Of a DNA stretch of 64,000 bases, positions 32,989 to 44,976 are shown piece by piece. The DNA comes from Hydractinia symbiolongicarpus. Its lineage: Eukaryota > Cnidaria > Hydrozoa > Anthoathecata > Hydractiniidae. The notes below the pieces were generated by a model, which made no database searches, was not told where the DNA came from, and was given only the letters and a program-made list of their open reading frames with translations. The translations under genes and the position numbers were made by a program. Location of the stretch: contig NC_079876.1 of the NCBI RefSeq assembly GCF_029227915.1, positions 11,470,001-11,534,000 of the forward strand, given 5' to 3'. Position 1 is the stretch's first letter; each line of letters opens with the position of its first letter.

Positions 32989-34035
32989 AACCACGTTGTG
33001 AATCAGATTTTCAGAGATAATACAAAGAGAAACAATATTGTTCGCTACGATAAAAAGCACTTATGCAAAACTGAGTAAAAACTTTAACAGGACAGGGTTA
33101 TTACAGCTGGCTGGCCAGCTGATTTGTTAGCTAGGCTTCTTACACGATCTAAGTTTGTACACAAGAATTGATTTCTTTAAAATACTTGTCAAAAAATGTG
33201 AGTAAATAATTACCGTAATTTTTCTAATTAAGTGCGGCCTGTAATTAGTGTGGATAGCCATTTTCACGAATATTGAATAATTTTTTGTCTTATAAATAAT
33301 AGTGCGAGTAAAGTATGGGCAGTTTTCAATTTTCCTCTTATTTAAGGCTAAGGTCAAAATTTCCTCTAATTATATTGCGGGTTATATTGCTACTACACAA
33401 ATTTACAATGTAAAAGAATCGTTAGCGACATCAGTATCATCCTCAGGATGCTTGAAAACAATGGACAAAAACAAAACAAAAAAATAGGAAAAATGATGAA
33501 ACGTTTTTCCATCTAATTTAGTGCGGTAATGATCAAATTTTCCCCTTAGTTTTTGTGCAAGCTTGGGTTGATGATATGACGGCAATTTATCCCTTCTATT
33601 TTTTAGCGCAGCATGCTCAAAATAATTATTTTATTCGGCTGCATTAAATTGAAAAAATAACAATAATCTTGAAAACATAAATTTAAATATCTCTACAATA
33701 CAAAAAAACATAGAATAAAAAGTTTGGATCAAAAAATCAGCTCCAACAACATCCACCTCAAGGTACAGTCTATCCATGGTTGTTGCTGTTGTTTAAAAGC
33801 TCCTACGCGACAACAACGACGTCCAAGAACAGTTTAAAACCATGTTGATTGTGTAAATTATTTACTGCAGCTTTCCTATTTGCTAATTTGGCGAAGTTTA
33901 GCATATCACTTGAATCATTATTGATTCAAATTATAAACCTCTAATGATTGTGCATTTCATCTTGGAGACTTGTTTTTGTTCTCCGTTCTTTGGCCACTAG
34001 TCATTTCACTTATACTTCTGCTGCAGCAAAACATC
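32989..34035. other. Gene-free intergenic stretch
   Basis: No gene, RNA or defined repeat is seen; the open frames are low-complexity. Confidence 0.35.
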
Positions 34036-34791
34036 TCAACTGCTATATTTCTCAATGATTGGTTTAGAAAAACATATATTTCTCAATGATTGGTTGAGAA
34101 AAACATATATAACAGGATCCACTATAAAACCTGAATACCAAAGGAAAGCTATAACCATTTCTATATTTCCTGAATCAGTTATATATCTGCACTCCAAATG
34201 GTGACGAACTCTGGAGTAAGAACGAGTAAAATAAAAGATACAATAATACATAAAGGTATTAATGTTTGTTTTCTTCTTAAAAAGGATTTTTGCGATTCTC
34301 TGTTTCTTTGTAGCACATTTTCCCTTTTGTAAAGTTTGTAGCTAATGACAACATAAACAAATATAGGTAACAATGTGTAGAAGCAGATTAAAGCTGGTGG
34401 AAATATTTTAGTACAAAGAGCCATTTCTGGATTAGTTTGGTTATAAAGTAAATGTGGAATGGACGGAAACGCACTTATTGTCCACAAACCACTGCGCCTA
34501 ATAAGCGATCGACAACAAGTACAATCATTACCATGCAAAATGACGTCACGAACCATGTTAGAAAACACTGCTATTCGTGTTGTGGAGGTTTCTGTGTTCC
34601 ACAAAGTGAAAAACTTCACTACATACATTGATGATAATAATCGAAATTTCTGTGATACTGAAACTTAATAATATTACTTTTTGGTTCTTATTTTTTGGCG
34701 TGTGTTTCAACAAGCAAGTTATCCCAATGATATGTAAACAAAGGGCAACAGAGAGGAGTATAATACGAACAACTATGAACCAAAGTGCCAT
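34036..34791 (-). pseudogene. Broken rhodopsin-like receptor gene, copy 2
   Basis: An ATG at 34791 opens a receptor N-terminus (TM1 and the conserved KNQKVILLSFS before TM2) very like its neighbours. The frame then breaks. TM3 is found only by changing frame near 34490-34560, where WFVTSFCMVM and VVDRLLGA become readable. TM4-TM6 lie in the 34179-34628 frame, including the RKQTLIPLCIIVSF block. TM7 with DPVIYVFLNQSLRNI lies in yet another frame. A 31-bp tandem duplication at about 34045-34110 repeats the end of TM7 out of frame. At least three frame changes mean it cannot make a full receptor. Confidence 0.75.
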
Positions 34792-35706
34792 CTCAAACCT
34801 TTGGTTTTCGTACTGTTGTAATGAGATCTTTTAATTCCCGTTATATGCGGAAAGAGGACCAGAAACATCGGTTGTCATCAACAAGAGTGATTAAGGTAAG
34901 GTTTATAAATGTAAATGAATAAGATATAATTTTGAGAGACTGTTGAATTAAGTCATAATGAAACTGTTTTTAATTATACACTTAATTCAAGGTTCAATTG
35001 TCAATTTTCACAGCGGACTGAGCTCTTTTGATCGTAAGTTAATGTTTAAATCAAGAAATCTTAAGCTACGGAAACACGAAATGCCTATCTGGTGCAGAGT
35101 ACTGACCAAGCGATGCTGTTTAGTCATTTCAAGAAATAGTTGATGAACTATCTTTTTCTTAAATATTTCGAAATTTGTTGTTTATATGCCCTAATTATTT
35201 TATTGTCTATCTAAAGCTTTGTTGTCTATCCAAGCGTATTAAAAACCGCCCTGTTGTTCGGAAATATTGCATTGACAGGTAAATAAAACTGAAGAAGTTT
35301 TGTTTTTTCATAACAAGATATATAAAAGATATAATCTTGATAAATCTCAAAGTTTTTATTTACTTCGTTCACGATGTAGGAACACGTCCTTGATTATAAA
35401 ACAACTGTATTAAAATTAATATCTAGGTTGAAACATGGATTTCTTTGTTAGCTAGCTAGGCTAGACATATTTACAAGTAAAAATGGTGTTCATAAAGAAT
35501 TTAAATGTTTTTTTTTTGTTTTAGCTAAGAAATTATAGTTAGAATTAGAATACCAAACATACACTAACGACATCATCCACAGGAACTTGACCTAACTGAA
35601 TGTAGTGGTTTAACAATTTATTAAAATTGGGAAATAATTCCGATGTGATCCCTCTGGGTAGATAGTTCATGCCTAACTCTTTTCTGCGTCGCGTGATATT
35701 GAGATA
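34792..35706. other. Intergenic region between receptor copies
   Basis: No gene is recognised. It probably contains the 5' flank of the broken receptor and the 3' flank of the next one. Confidence 0.3.
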
Positions 35707-36597
35707 TTAGGTTTCAACGGGTAGGATATTAGCTTGGTTTGCGACAGCAGTGATATTACTTGTGATATTCTCCTTGCTACAGAAAAGTAGGTTTGTTGAA
35801 ATGTTTCTCATTTTCTTGTTAAGAAATATATAAATAACAGGATCTGTAATGAAACAGATGTACCAAAGAAATCTGATAACTGATTTCACAATGTTTTCGG
35901 TCGAGGTATCCTTGAATCGATCATACGCCCATGTTGAAATGCATCCAGGTAATACTAACAACAACAGAAAGGAGAAGATAATGCAGAATGGAATGAAAAT
36001 TTGTTTTTGCAAAAGAAAATTCTTTTCCCTTCCACTTTGAATGCCAAGATTTCGTCTTCTCTTTTTGAGTTTATAGTTAATCATCACATACACAAAGATA
36101 GCCAGTAATAAATACAAATTATATAAAGTCGGAAGAAGAACGTCGGAATATTGCTTTAATTGCGTTCCATTTTGATTTGGAAAAAGAAACGGTATAGCAA
36201 AAGTTGTGCTTGAAAACCATATTAATACTTGAACAATGATCAAACGTTTGGAAGTGACATGGTAACTGTATTTGATATGGAGAACCACACAAGTTAAACG
36301 ATCGATGATTATAAAGACCATCATCAGACAATATAAAGTCGTCAACCAAAAGAGTATCACACCAAGTAAATCTTTATTGGAACTCTCATAGAATGGATTC
36401 GTCTTGAAATACTCAACCGATATCTCGCTGGTACCGCAAGCAAGAATTAACATAACTTCAACCAAACTTAAATTTAATAAAATAATTTTTTGATTGTTGT
36501 TGTTCGGTTTATATTTTTTCAAGCAATATATTCCAAGAAGATGAAAACACAATCCACAAGTAAGCAAAACAAAACTAACGGCTGGAAGAATACCCAT
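35707..36597 (-). CDS. Rhodopsin-like (class A) G-protein-coupled receptor, copy 3
   Basis: This is a 296-residue seven-helix receptor in a single exon starting at ATG 36597. TM1 is at about 5-27, TM2 36-57, TM3 77-98, TM4 117-137, TM5 155-175, TM6 198-222 and TM7 236-260. It has D-R-L at 99-101, DPVIY at 252-256 and the basic loop LKKRRRNLGIQSGR at 177-190. It aligns along its whole length with the receptor at 28558-29445. The stretch around the third cytoplasmic loop is much more alike at DNA level than the rest. Two N-x-S/T sites occur in the C-terminal tail, where they would be cytoplasmic. Ligand unknown. Confidence 0.8.
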   Translation of the reverse strand: MGILPAVSFVLLTCGLCFHLLGIYCLKKYKPNNNNQKIILLNLSLVEVMLILACGTSEISVEYFKTNPFYESSNKDLLGVILFWLTTLYCLMMVFIIIDRLTCVVLHIKYSYHVTSKRLIIVQVLIWFSSTTFAIPFLFPNQNGTQLKQYSDVLLPTLYNLYLLLAIFVYVMINYKLKKRRRNLGIQSGREKNFLLQKQIFIPFCIIFSFLLLLVLPGCISTWAYDRFKDTSTENIVKSVIRFLWYICFITDPVIYIFLNKKMRNISTNLLFCSKENITSNITAVANQANILPVET

Positions 36598-38391
36598 TTG
36601 AAAGTTTGCTAGTGTTCTGATATTTTTTTAAACCTGCAATCCAGGAAGTCAGATTAATGCATCTCAAAACCACAAATCAAGGGTGAGATATATTCTATCA
36701 TCTGCAACAACGTCAGAAATACAAGAGTGTTTTTTATAAAATAAACAATTCGTGAACATCATCAATTATTTTTCATCAATTATTTTCTTCATATCCTTGT
36801 TGACTCATCCAATTTATGTACAAGACGTTTATTTAAAGTTTTATTAAAAACAATGATGATTTTCTGCACATTTAATTCTTTACATTTTCTTTAAAAACTA
36901 TTTCCAAATAATGAGTTCCTTTAAAGAAGATTCAAAATGTCCAAAATTGAAGTTCACATCAAAATGTAATGCATTGGGAAATATTTTTTTAGGAAAATAA
37001 AAAAAAGCATTGGAAAAATTTTTTGTTCATGGTGTGTAAACCGAAATAAAATCATATCCAATTTTAAAAAAAGATTTCAAAATTGGATATGATTTTAATA
37101 TTTCGCCATACATCACAACCGACCACGATAACAGTGGCAACGCCGTGTAGACCGTTATATTTTTTAAATTTGTCAGGACGGCCACTTAATATAGTTCTAA
37201 TTTTGCTAGCAGTAAAATACATTTGGGGACACTAAGTTAAAATAATCGTCACACGGGGGTTTATTTGTTGTTTATATTAAAAGCAGTACGGAGTCTTTAT
37301 GAATAGAAAAAATTAATTTTACCTCCGGTTTACCATTTGCGCGCCGTATCTCACTTTATCAAGTGAGACTTTGTCTCTTTTTCAAAATAATCCTGGATAA
37401 AGTTATTTTAAACAAGGCAGGCCACTTATCACGAGGTAGCTTAACGCTTATTTGGTTTTCTATACTTTTTCCATTGTTGTTTTCTGGGACCGAGGTTGCT
37501 TACTTTTATAAAACAACTATCGCCTTCGAATATGAATAATTCGTATCTAAAATGTAAAAACAAAACTGTTGTTGTCGAGTATAAAAAGTTAATGTTGTTG
37601 TGAAAAATATTTTAAAAGGAAGAAAAACGTACGATGATATAAGGTCAAAAAGAGAACTGATTGGAGAAATCAATTCGTTCTCTTTGGGATGAAGCGAAGT
37701 TTAGTAATCGAAGCAAAAAACTGAAAAATTAGCTAGCGACCTACTGAGAAAGCGGAAGTTTAGAGTATCTGGTACAAAAATTAATTTAGGTGTCAAACGA
37801 TTTTTTAGCCGTTTAACTTTCAGAGCTAAAATTTACCTTAAATATTAAGTTCCTTATGTCTTGAGCAATGAAATATTTTCTTTAGGCACTTTTTTGTAAG
37901 AATGTACTCTGGGTCAGAAGTTCAGAATATCATAGGAATATGTCCAACCTTTGTCCAACCTCGATTTTAAACATAAAATTTACCAATAGCTTTAGCAACT
38001 TATAGCAAGCTTTATTTTATTAAGGCATTATATATTTTCAGGCCATAGCCATGCTAAGAATTTATTAAGAATAATGAGGATAGTATTTGTCAAGAAAATT
38101 AGAGAACATCGAGGCTGAAACGAATAAAAAAACACTTTTCTTTTAAAATACAAGGTGTATATCCTATCCTTATAAACAGTAAAAAGTAATTTTTTTTGTT
38201 GTTAATGTTTTTAACGCTACGAAGTCGGTGATTCAGTGTTGATATCGTTATTATAAATATAACACAATGTAAACAAACTTAAATCAATGTTTATATCTGT
38301 TACGTTATGATCGTTTGAAATATATTCGATTTTTAAATTTGAAAACACTGCATTGTTATCACTCATGACACGCGCTGTTTTCTTGATACAT
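36598..38391. other. Gene-free intergenic stretch
   Basis: No gene is supported between receptor copy 3 and the large inverted-repeat element. The only clear structure is the hairpin at 37048-37096. Confidence 0.35.
37048..37096. repeat. Perfect 18-bp stem hairpin
   Basis: AAAATCATATCCAATTTT at 37048-37065 is the exact reverse complement of 37079-37096, with a 13-nt A-rich loop. Confidence 0.75.
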
Positions 38392-38746
38392 ACAAGACGT
38401 ATGATATACGCAAACAACCTCGCGAATAAAGTTTACAAAAAGCTGTCTATCAAATTGGGATTTTTGTTACGAAGTTAGACACGACGTATTTTACTATTCA
38501 GATACGCAATAATATTTGTTACACACTTATTTTTCAAAATTGATTTTTGAGACCTTCCTGAACGGAAAATTCCTCTAACTTTTAATTTTCGATGGGTCCG
38601 TCTTGGGTGAACCGACTGACAGGAAGAAGAAAGACCACAAACCCACAAACCCCAAAATTTGCGAAATTCATTAATTCAGTTAATTCTGCCTACATTCACT
38701 TTTAAAAAGTTTGGTGGAAACACCTTTATTTACTAGTTAGTTAAAC
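38392..38746. repeat. Left inverted repeat of the 6.9-kb segment
   Basis: It pairs with 44977-45318, with scattered mismatches and small indels, from the ACAAGACG outer edge to TTTAACTAACT/AGTTAGTTAAA at the inner edge. Confidence 0.65.
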
Positions 38747-39069
38747 AAGTGTTTTGAACACTTGCCTTATCTTTTTAAAAAAGAACAAGAAGCCCTGGGG
38801 GCTCTAAGAATTTCCGCGCGCTACCAAAATATTTGATAAAAACCTGCTAATTCGTTGTGTTATTGTGCCAAACATTCGAAGGGGTTTGGTGCATGAACCT
38901 CTGAAAATAAAGCACACCAGTGACATTATATCTTACAACAAACGCAAACAAAACGAAACGTGTCATAATAAACTCACATTTTAAAAGAAATTGTTAACAA
39001 AAAATACAGCCTATCATTCTTGGTTGAAAGTCTTGCGATCGAAACGTTTATGGTCTTAAACGGCATTAG

Positions 39070-39260
39070 TTGACAAAAAATCAAAATTTTGATGTGACCA
39101 TCATTTTCAGCATACTTTTTTTATTAACTGTGTCAATTTTTGTCGAAAATAAAGCAGTTTTAATTTTTGGATAAAATTTGGCCTGAAATTACATTTAGGT
39201 GACAAGAAACCAAAATTTTGATGTCACCATCATGTTCAGCATACTTTATTTGTTAACTGT
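39070..39260 (+). repeat. ~129-bp direct repeat, also at 42000-42185
   Basis: The unit begins TGACAA(A/G)AAA(T/C)CAAAATTTTGATGT and continues with TTCAGCATACTT, TTAACTGTG and GTCGAAAATAAAGCAG. One full and one partial unit occur here. Further diverged units lie at 42000-42185 in the same orientation, nearer the other end of the segment. Confidence 0.6.
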
Positions 39261-40123
39261 GCCTAGGCTGTTTAGTCACGTGATCAAAAGCCGTAGAATT
39301 TTTTTTGCCGTAGCGAACTCGCATACCGTAGACAGATTTTCCCGAGATTTTATACGTATGTGCCCATCCAAAGCTATTTTCCGACTATGTTTTTCCTTAT
39401 TAGGCATTTTTCGATAGACACCTCTTTGCACAGAATAGGCCGAGGTTTGTTTTGATTGATGATAGAAGTTTGTAGCTGTTAACGTTGAAGAGTTACAGGA
39501 TTTTGAATTTTAAGGTTGCGATTATTTTTGTATTGTATGTGTTATTTAAACTTCTATCATATCAAGTAGTAAAGTTTAAAGTATGTAGAATTGTTCTTAT
39601 CAAATTAATAGTTAGTTAGAAAAAGGAAAAGCTGTCGGATTTCACATTTTTTTGTTGACACTTTTGGATCACCCCTTGCAGACAGAGCTAACAACAGCTA
39701 CAAACATGGCGGACTAAATCTCAAAAATAAGTTTATGGGGTTATAGCTACTAGTTCACTTTTGTATATTAATAAGAGACTGTTCACAATAAGAGATGTTC
39801 AATGTTTATAGTTACATATATTTATAGTTTAGCTAGATAGTGAGAGATAGTAAAACAAAGATTTAAGCGACTATATAGCTAGGTGGTATTTGGGGTTATA
39901 TTCTAGCTAGCTAGTTAAGCTTTGTGTTTGTTATTTTATCACTATAATTACCTCTAGTATGGATGCTAAGGCATAAGGTATGTCTAGCTAGTTTTCACAG
40001 CTTGTTTAGTGTTTTTTATAGATTAAAATTTTTTATTAAAAAAAGATGTTCGTGACAATGTTGTTGCTGTTCAGAAAAGTGAACTTATGTTCAACATTAG
40101 AGAAGCGAGAATGTCGCAAATAA

Positions 40124-40369
40124 CGTAATTTTCTGAAAGAATTTCTAGCAGATCCAAACCTACTTGTTGGAAAGGATATTCGTCATCGAGTTAGAGAGGA
40201 GGGAAGTGATGAGGTAAATTGGAAACAGGGAAAAGTTATGAGCTTAAGTAAGATTGCTAAGAATGTTAAAAGATCCGAGTATTGTGTGCTGTACGCTTCT
40301 GAACCTGATAACGTTTGGAAATTTCCATTGCTTTTGGATTTTGAAAAGGGAGATTTGATATTGCTGTAG
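40124..40369 (+). CDS. Orphan 3' exon or gene fragment with a conserved-looking domain tail
   Basis: An open frame without ATG follows an in-frame TAA (40121-40123) and ends at TAG 40367-40369. It reads RNFLKEFLADPNLLVGKDI, then HRVREE, VNWKQGKVMSLSK, YCVLYASEPDNVWKF and PLLLDFEKGDLILL. The layout (LVGK.I.HR, W..GKV, Y.VLYA, FPLL.D...GDL.L) resembles a domain tail I associate with repeated cnidarian proteins, but I cannot name the family. An acceptor-like TTTCTAGCAG at 40142-40151 lies just inside, so a shorter exon is possible. It sits in a region rich in repeats, so it may be a captured or decayed exon. Confidence 0.45.
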   Translation, partial: RNFLKEFLADPNLLVGKDIRHRVREEGSDEVNWKQGKVMSLSKIAKNVKRSEYCVLYASEPDNVWKFPLLLDFEKGDLILL

Positions 40370-40800
40370 TTCGCTTATTATGTCGTTAATTTGGTATATA
40401 ATAATAGTTTATGTTCACATGGTATACATTAGTTTTGTTGATATATAATATTTTAATGGGAAAAAGTCGTCTATTTTAGTCCATTTAATTTTAGTATATA
40501 CAAGTTTTGTATTGGCATTTGTAGACTGTATGAGATTTTGTTCTGAGATTTTGTTCTTTGAAATATGCCGCTCTGCCTATCCTATATGCTTTTTTTATTA
40601 CTAACTAGAATTTGACTTCAAGATATCTTGGCCAAACATCTGAATGCAGTGGTTGTACAGTTAAACGTGTTTATATACTTTGTATAAAAAATGGTATTTC
40701 TGGCATGACTATAAAATGCTTATATTATGTCAATGACTTTATATTAAAGTTTTTATTTAGCTTAATTTTATGATTTTGATATTTGTTTCTTTCTGGATTT

Positions 40801-41500
40801 TTGCCCATCTCTCTACAGTATTTAACAGCCTGGTCTGCAAAACATCAATAATTTTTTATAGTTTAATTTACTGTTTTTATCACAATTCTGTTAATTAACC
40901 TATACAAACTTCGCAAATGGCTTATATACCTGGTTTCCTTTTTAGTTCTTACCCCCGTCTTTTTTAAATTTAACAGTCTGGTCTGTAAATTACACATATT
41001 TATCACATGATATTTTTTGTAGTTTTAATTACTGTTTTACCATGGTTCTGTTCTTTTTAATTTAATGCAACTTCGCCAACAATGGCTTATTTAAAACTGG
41101 TTTCTTTTTAGTTTTACCCCCGTCTTTCTCTATTTAACTGTCTGGTCTGTAAAATACACACCTTATCACGTGATATTTTTTGTAGTTTTAATTACTGTTT
41201 TATCACAGCAATTTAATGCAACTTCGCCAATGACTTATTTATAACTGGTTTCTTTTTTGTTTTACCCCCGTCTTTCTCTATTTAACTGTCTGGTCTGTAA
41301 AATACACATATTATCACATGATATTTTTTGTAATTTGAACTATATACTGTTTTATCACAGTTTTTTTTTTTTTATTAATTTGATGCAACTTCGCCAATGG
41401 CTTATTTATTACTGGTTTCTTTTTAGTTTTACCCCCGTCTTTCTCTGTTAACAGTCTGGCCTGTAAAATACACATCATATCACGTGATAATTTTATAGGT
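40801..41500 (+). repeat. ~155-bp tandem array
   Basis: About four to five units of 150-170 bp share ACTTCGCCAATGGCTTATTTA, TTACCCCCGTCTTTCTC, ACTGTCTGGTCTGTAAAATAC and ATCACGTGATATTTTTTGTAG, with small indels between units (starts near 40908, 41070, 41222 and 41391). Confidence 0.75.
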
Positions 41501-42356
41501 TTTCTTCTTTTAAGTTCTAGTGACGTTTATAGTTACTTATTTCTAGTTACGTGATAGGATTACTTTTCATTTTTATGTTAGTTTTTACAGTTATTTTACC
41601 AATGTTATGTATATTTTACCATATATGGAAAAAGTAAAAATGGCGGCATAATGACGTCAGATATGAAAAAAAAATTGCAAATGTCTTTCTTAGCATAAAT
41701 TTTACCAACCCTAAAATTTTCATTCTATAATGTTTAGTTATACCAAAGTTATTGTACACGTAGCAAAGGTCTCAAAATGAGTTTAAAAACAGTCGTTTTG
41801 GTGCCAAAAATGTTCTACTTGGAATGCACTTATTTTTTCTAATTTTTGCTACCAATTACGCATACTAAAATAGCCATAACTTTTGAACTATTTATCGTAG
41901 AAGGAAGTTTGACCCCTCGTTGAATTTCAAATGGCCCAGCCATTCTGAAAACAAGAACATTATAGACTCCTACACAAAGCTTTAAAACTCCCGAAAGTGC
42001 CTACTGTGCCAAATTTTGTTGAAAATAAAGTAGTTCTAATTTTTGGAACAATTTTGACCTAAAATGACATTTAGGTGACAAAAATCAAAATTATTATGTC
42101 ACCATTATGTTCAGAATACTTTTTTTGTTAACTGTGCCAAATTTTGTCGAAAACAAATACCAATTTTAGCCTGAAACGTCAATACGAGACTTCCCAGTAG
42201 TTAAGGAGCTTAGGTACGAAGTTTACATCTGTGACGGAGCAACGTGAAATCCCAGGGTCGATTTTTTCTCAAAAAATGCTCCGAAAGAAAAAAACGACGG
42301 TTTTAAAGAATTTCCTACGCCTTCGGGCGCGAAAATTCAAAAAAGAAAAAAAAAGT

Positions 42357-42477
42357 AAAAATAGTTACCAAGATGAGATTCGAACACACGACGACTCCCG
42401 TGTCGGTGCTCAGAGAGGCAAAAATTTCCATTCTTGTAGGACACATTTGCGTTTTAATACAAGCTCACGAGCTTGTA
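42357..42477 (-). repeat. tRNA-like repeat, copy 1 (inverted partner at 44801-44920)
   Basis: On the minus strand it runs from TACAAGCTCGTGAGCTTGTA, a palindrome, to GTGTGTTCGAATCTCATC and TTGGTAACTAT. GTTCGAATC matches a pol III B-box. The DNA between resembles a tRNA 3' half but does not fold cleanly, so I treat this as a possible tRNA-derived SINE end, not a tRNA gene. Confidence 0.45.
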
Positions 42478-42759
42478 ACAAGTCAAAATAATTGAATTTC
42501 TTAATTATGAGTTTGGGTCTGTACGGCCAACTGTTTTTTTAATATTTTGGATTGGAATCTTACGATAGATATACAATATACCGAAATGATTCAAGCTTTT
42601 ATGTTTCTCTTTGTGTTGTTAACTGTTGATTTACACAGACTGCATAGATTGTCTCTGATTTGGGTATGATGCATTGCAAACTCTTCATTGTGGAAATTCT
42701 GTGATAACCTTTTTGTATGACTTAAGGAAATATGTTGGTATTTTTTTTCATGGCATTGC

Positions 42760-42985
42760 TGCATCGGTATATGTTACATCGGTATATGTTTCAACAATGT
42801 ATGTTGCATCGGTATATGTTGCTTGGATATATGTTGCTTGGATATATGTTGCTTGGATATATGTTGCTTGGATATATGTTGTTTAAATATATGTTGCTTG
42901 AATATATGTTGCTTGGATATATGTTGCTTGGATACATGTTGCTTGGATATAAGTTGTTTGGATATATGTTGCATTGGTATATCTT
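42760..42985 (+). repeat. 15-bp minisatellite
   Basis: ATATATGTTGCTTGG repeats about a dozen times, with early units carrying GCATCGGT in place of GCTTGG. All frames across it stay open on both strands because the unit is 15 bp, which explains the long repetitive pseudo-peptides. Confidence 0.85.
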
Positions 42986-43498
42986 GCATTGCCATACTGC
43001 ATCTTTATTAATACAAACTTCATAAAGCCTACATTGATAGCGTTACCAGTGTAACTCAAGCAATAAAAAAGTAGGTACTGAAAATATTGTGATGAGTAGC
43101 TATTTACTTCCAAAAATAAATAAGTCCAAACTGTAGAGGGATTTTGTACGCCAACCTCTCCAGGCCTTTTCTTTAATTTTTTTATATTTAATGTTTTTTT
43201 TACTTTTAATATCGCTTTCCTTGCGTAGACATTTTGTTAGTGCAGTTGATTTAGACATTATGTTTGTATTTAGGTTTAGATACTAACTACCAATTACAGT
43301 AAAATACCTCATGTTTAAGCGAATTGACAAAATGGCAAAAGTACAAAAAGGATCATAAAATATCGAAACATATCATTTAAAATTGAATGAAAAAGAAAAA
43401 TTATCAACAAAAAAGGCATAGATTTAGATTATCTACGAACACCTAGACGATACTTGCTACACATGGGTCGTAAATGCAAGTCTCAGAACATCCCTGTG

Positions 43499-43705
43499 TC
43501 ATCCTCTCTTTTGGATAATAGTTTCCTTGCTTAATATATTAATATACTCCTTTCCCTTAAACGTTACCATAAAAAAGCCTTTCATGCATTTCTCGTCTCC
43601 TTGGTTTACTATTCGTTCAGTCACATGAACTGTACGTCCATGATATTCACTGGATTGTAGAAAATAGAAATTTACTTTTGCAAATCTTTCATTTTTTCCT
43701 TTCAT
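43499..43705 (-). CDS. Small ORF related to the one inside the pogo-like element
   Basis: This is a 69-codon frame including the stop, from ATG 43705 (MKGKNERFAKV) to a TGA at 43499. It reads VNFYFLQSSEYHGRTVHVTE and RIVNQGDEKCMKGFFMVTFK, then GKEYINIL. The core aligns with 27141-27350 with identical spacing of NFYFL.S, VT and N.GD.K. It looks like a compact beta-rich domain, but I do not recognise the family. Being present in two unlike mobile contexts suggests a repeated domain or a captured exon. Confidence 0.35.
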   Translation of the reverse strand: MKGKNERFAKVNFYFLQSSEYHGRTVHVTERIVNQGDEKCMKGFFMVTFKGKEYINILSKETIIQKRG

Positions 43706-44800
43706 TGAACACAATCAGCAACCCTTCACAAATGGTTGTATTTCTTTTTCAGAAATTATTGGGATTAGCGTATCATCTTTTATGCTTTCTTCCACTCGTT
43801 TGTTAGAGAGGAAAAGAGAAAGAAGAAATTCTTGCGCATTGCGAAAATCCTTTTAAAAACTTTTGAATGACACTTCAATGTTTAATTTAAACAGACGAAT
43901 ACATTTTAGAGTTTCGAGGAATTAAAAGCATACATTCCCTTTTATCTGTTTTTTTAGCTGAAGGAAAGAATGTCACGGATGAAATGACTGACCCTTGGAA
44001 AGAAACCACGCTCACTTATGCGGAGGGCTGCTAGCCATGGATGGTTAAATATGGAGTAAAGCAAGGCGTCAAAACAAAATTAACAAAATATTTAAGCGCT
44101 TTACAACTGTAGAAATTGCGACAACATTTCTAATAAAAACGACCTTAGAATTTTTTGTGGTGTTTGATAAAAAGCTGTAATTGGGAGTTCATAGGAGAGA
44201 CGTAAAGCCTAGTGTGTTTAACCCAAATAATTATTCGTCTATTATGGAATTAAAATAAAAATTCAACCAATAGAAGTCCAGTTTTTTTTTCTTGTCTCAA
44301 CGCTTAAGAAACATTTCTACACAAAGCAAACAGCCCCAACATGTCTTCTTGGCAAACAGACGTTATATAACTGGTATCATTTTACTGGTTTGTCTATTTC
44401 TCAATACTAGAATTATGTTATTGATGAAAATTATTGTATGAATCAGGTATTAACCTGCGTAGCTACGTTGAAGTATAGTTAGCCTCAATTTAATCTAAGA
44501 ATTACTTCAATACCCATTATTTTGAAATCTGTAGTAAAGAAAGACGCTCCGTAGTCTAACTATCCGTCATTAACATAGAAAATTCATCTTCATCAGGGAC
44601 GTTTAAAACCATTTCATTCAATTGAATCACCGTTAAAGAATTGATTAATTTGACAATCTCTTGTAAATATAGTATTTTGTTTGTATGTCCGATCATTTAA
44701 TCAACACTTGTCAATAGCTCTAATAAGAATGCATGAAAATTTTTTACTTTCTTTTTTGTTCAGGTGCAGCATAATGTATGTTTTCGTGCATATCTATCAT

Positions 44801-44920
44801 TACAAGCTCGTGAGCTTGTATTAAAACGCAAATATGTCCTACAAGAATGGAAATTTTTGCCTCTCTGAGCACCGACACGGGAGTTGTCGTGTGTTCGAAT
44901 CACAACTTGGTAACTATTTT
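44801..44920 (+). repeat. tRNA-like repeat, copy 2 (inverted partner of 42357-42477)
   Basis: It has the same order as copy 1 in the opposite orientation: the TACAAGCTCGTGAGCTTGTA palindrome, TTAAAACGCAAAT, CTCTCTGAGCACCGACACGG, GTGTTCGAATCACAAC and TTGGTAACTAT. It lies just inside the right inverted repeat and is followed by a T-rich tract. Confidence 0.5.
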
Positions 44921-44976
44921 TCTTTTTTTTTTCCTTTTTTTTTTTTTTAAAGATAAGAAAAGGGTTCAAAAGCCTT

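Noticed and set aside
42357-42477. Functional tRNA gene
   Set aside because: A B-box-like motif is present, but I could not draw a full cloverleaf with an acceptor stem and anticodon arm.
42674-43113. Repetitive membrane-like peptides (YMLLG, ICCLD)
   Set aside because: They are translations of the 15-bp minisatellite in every frame.
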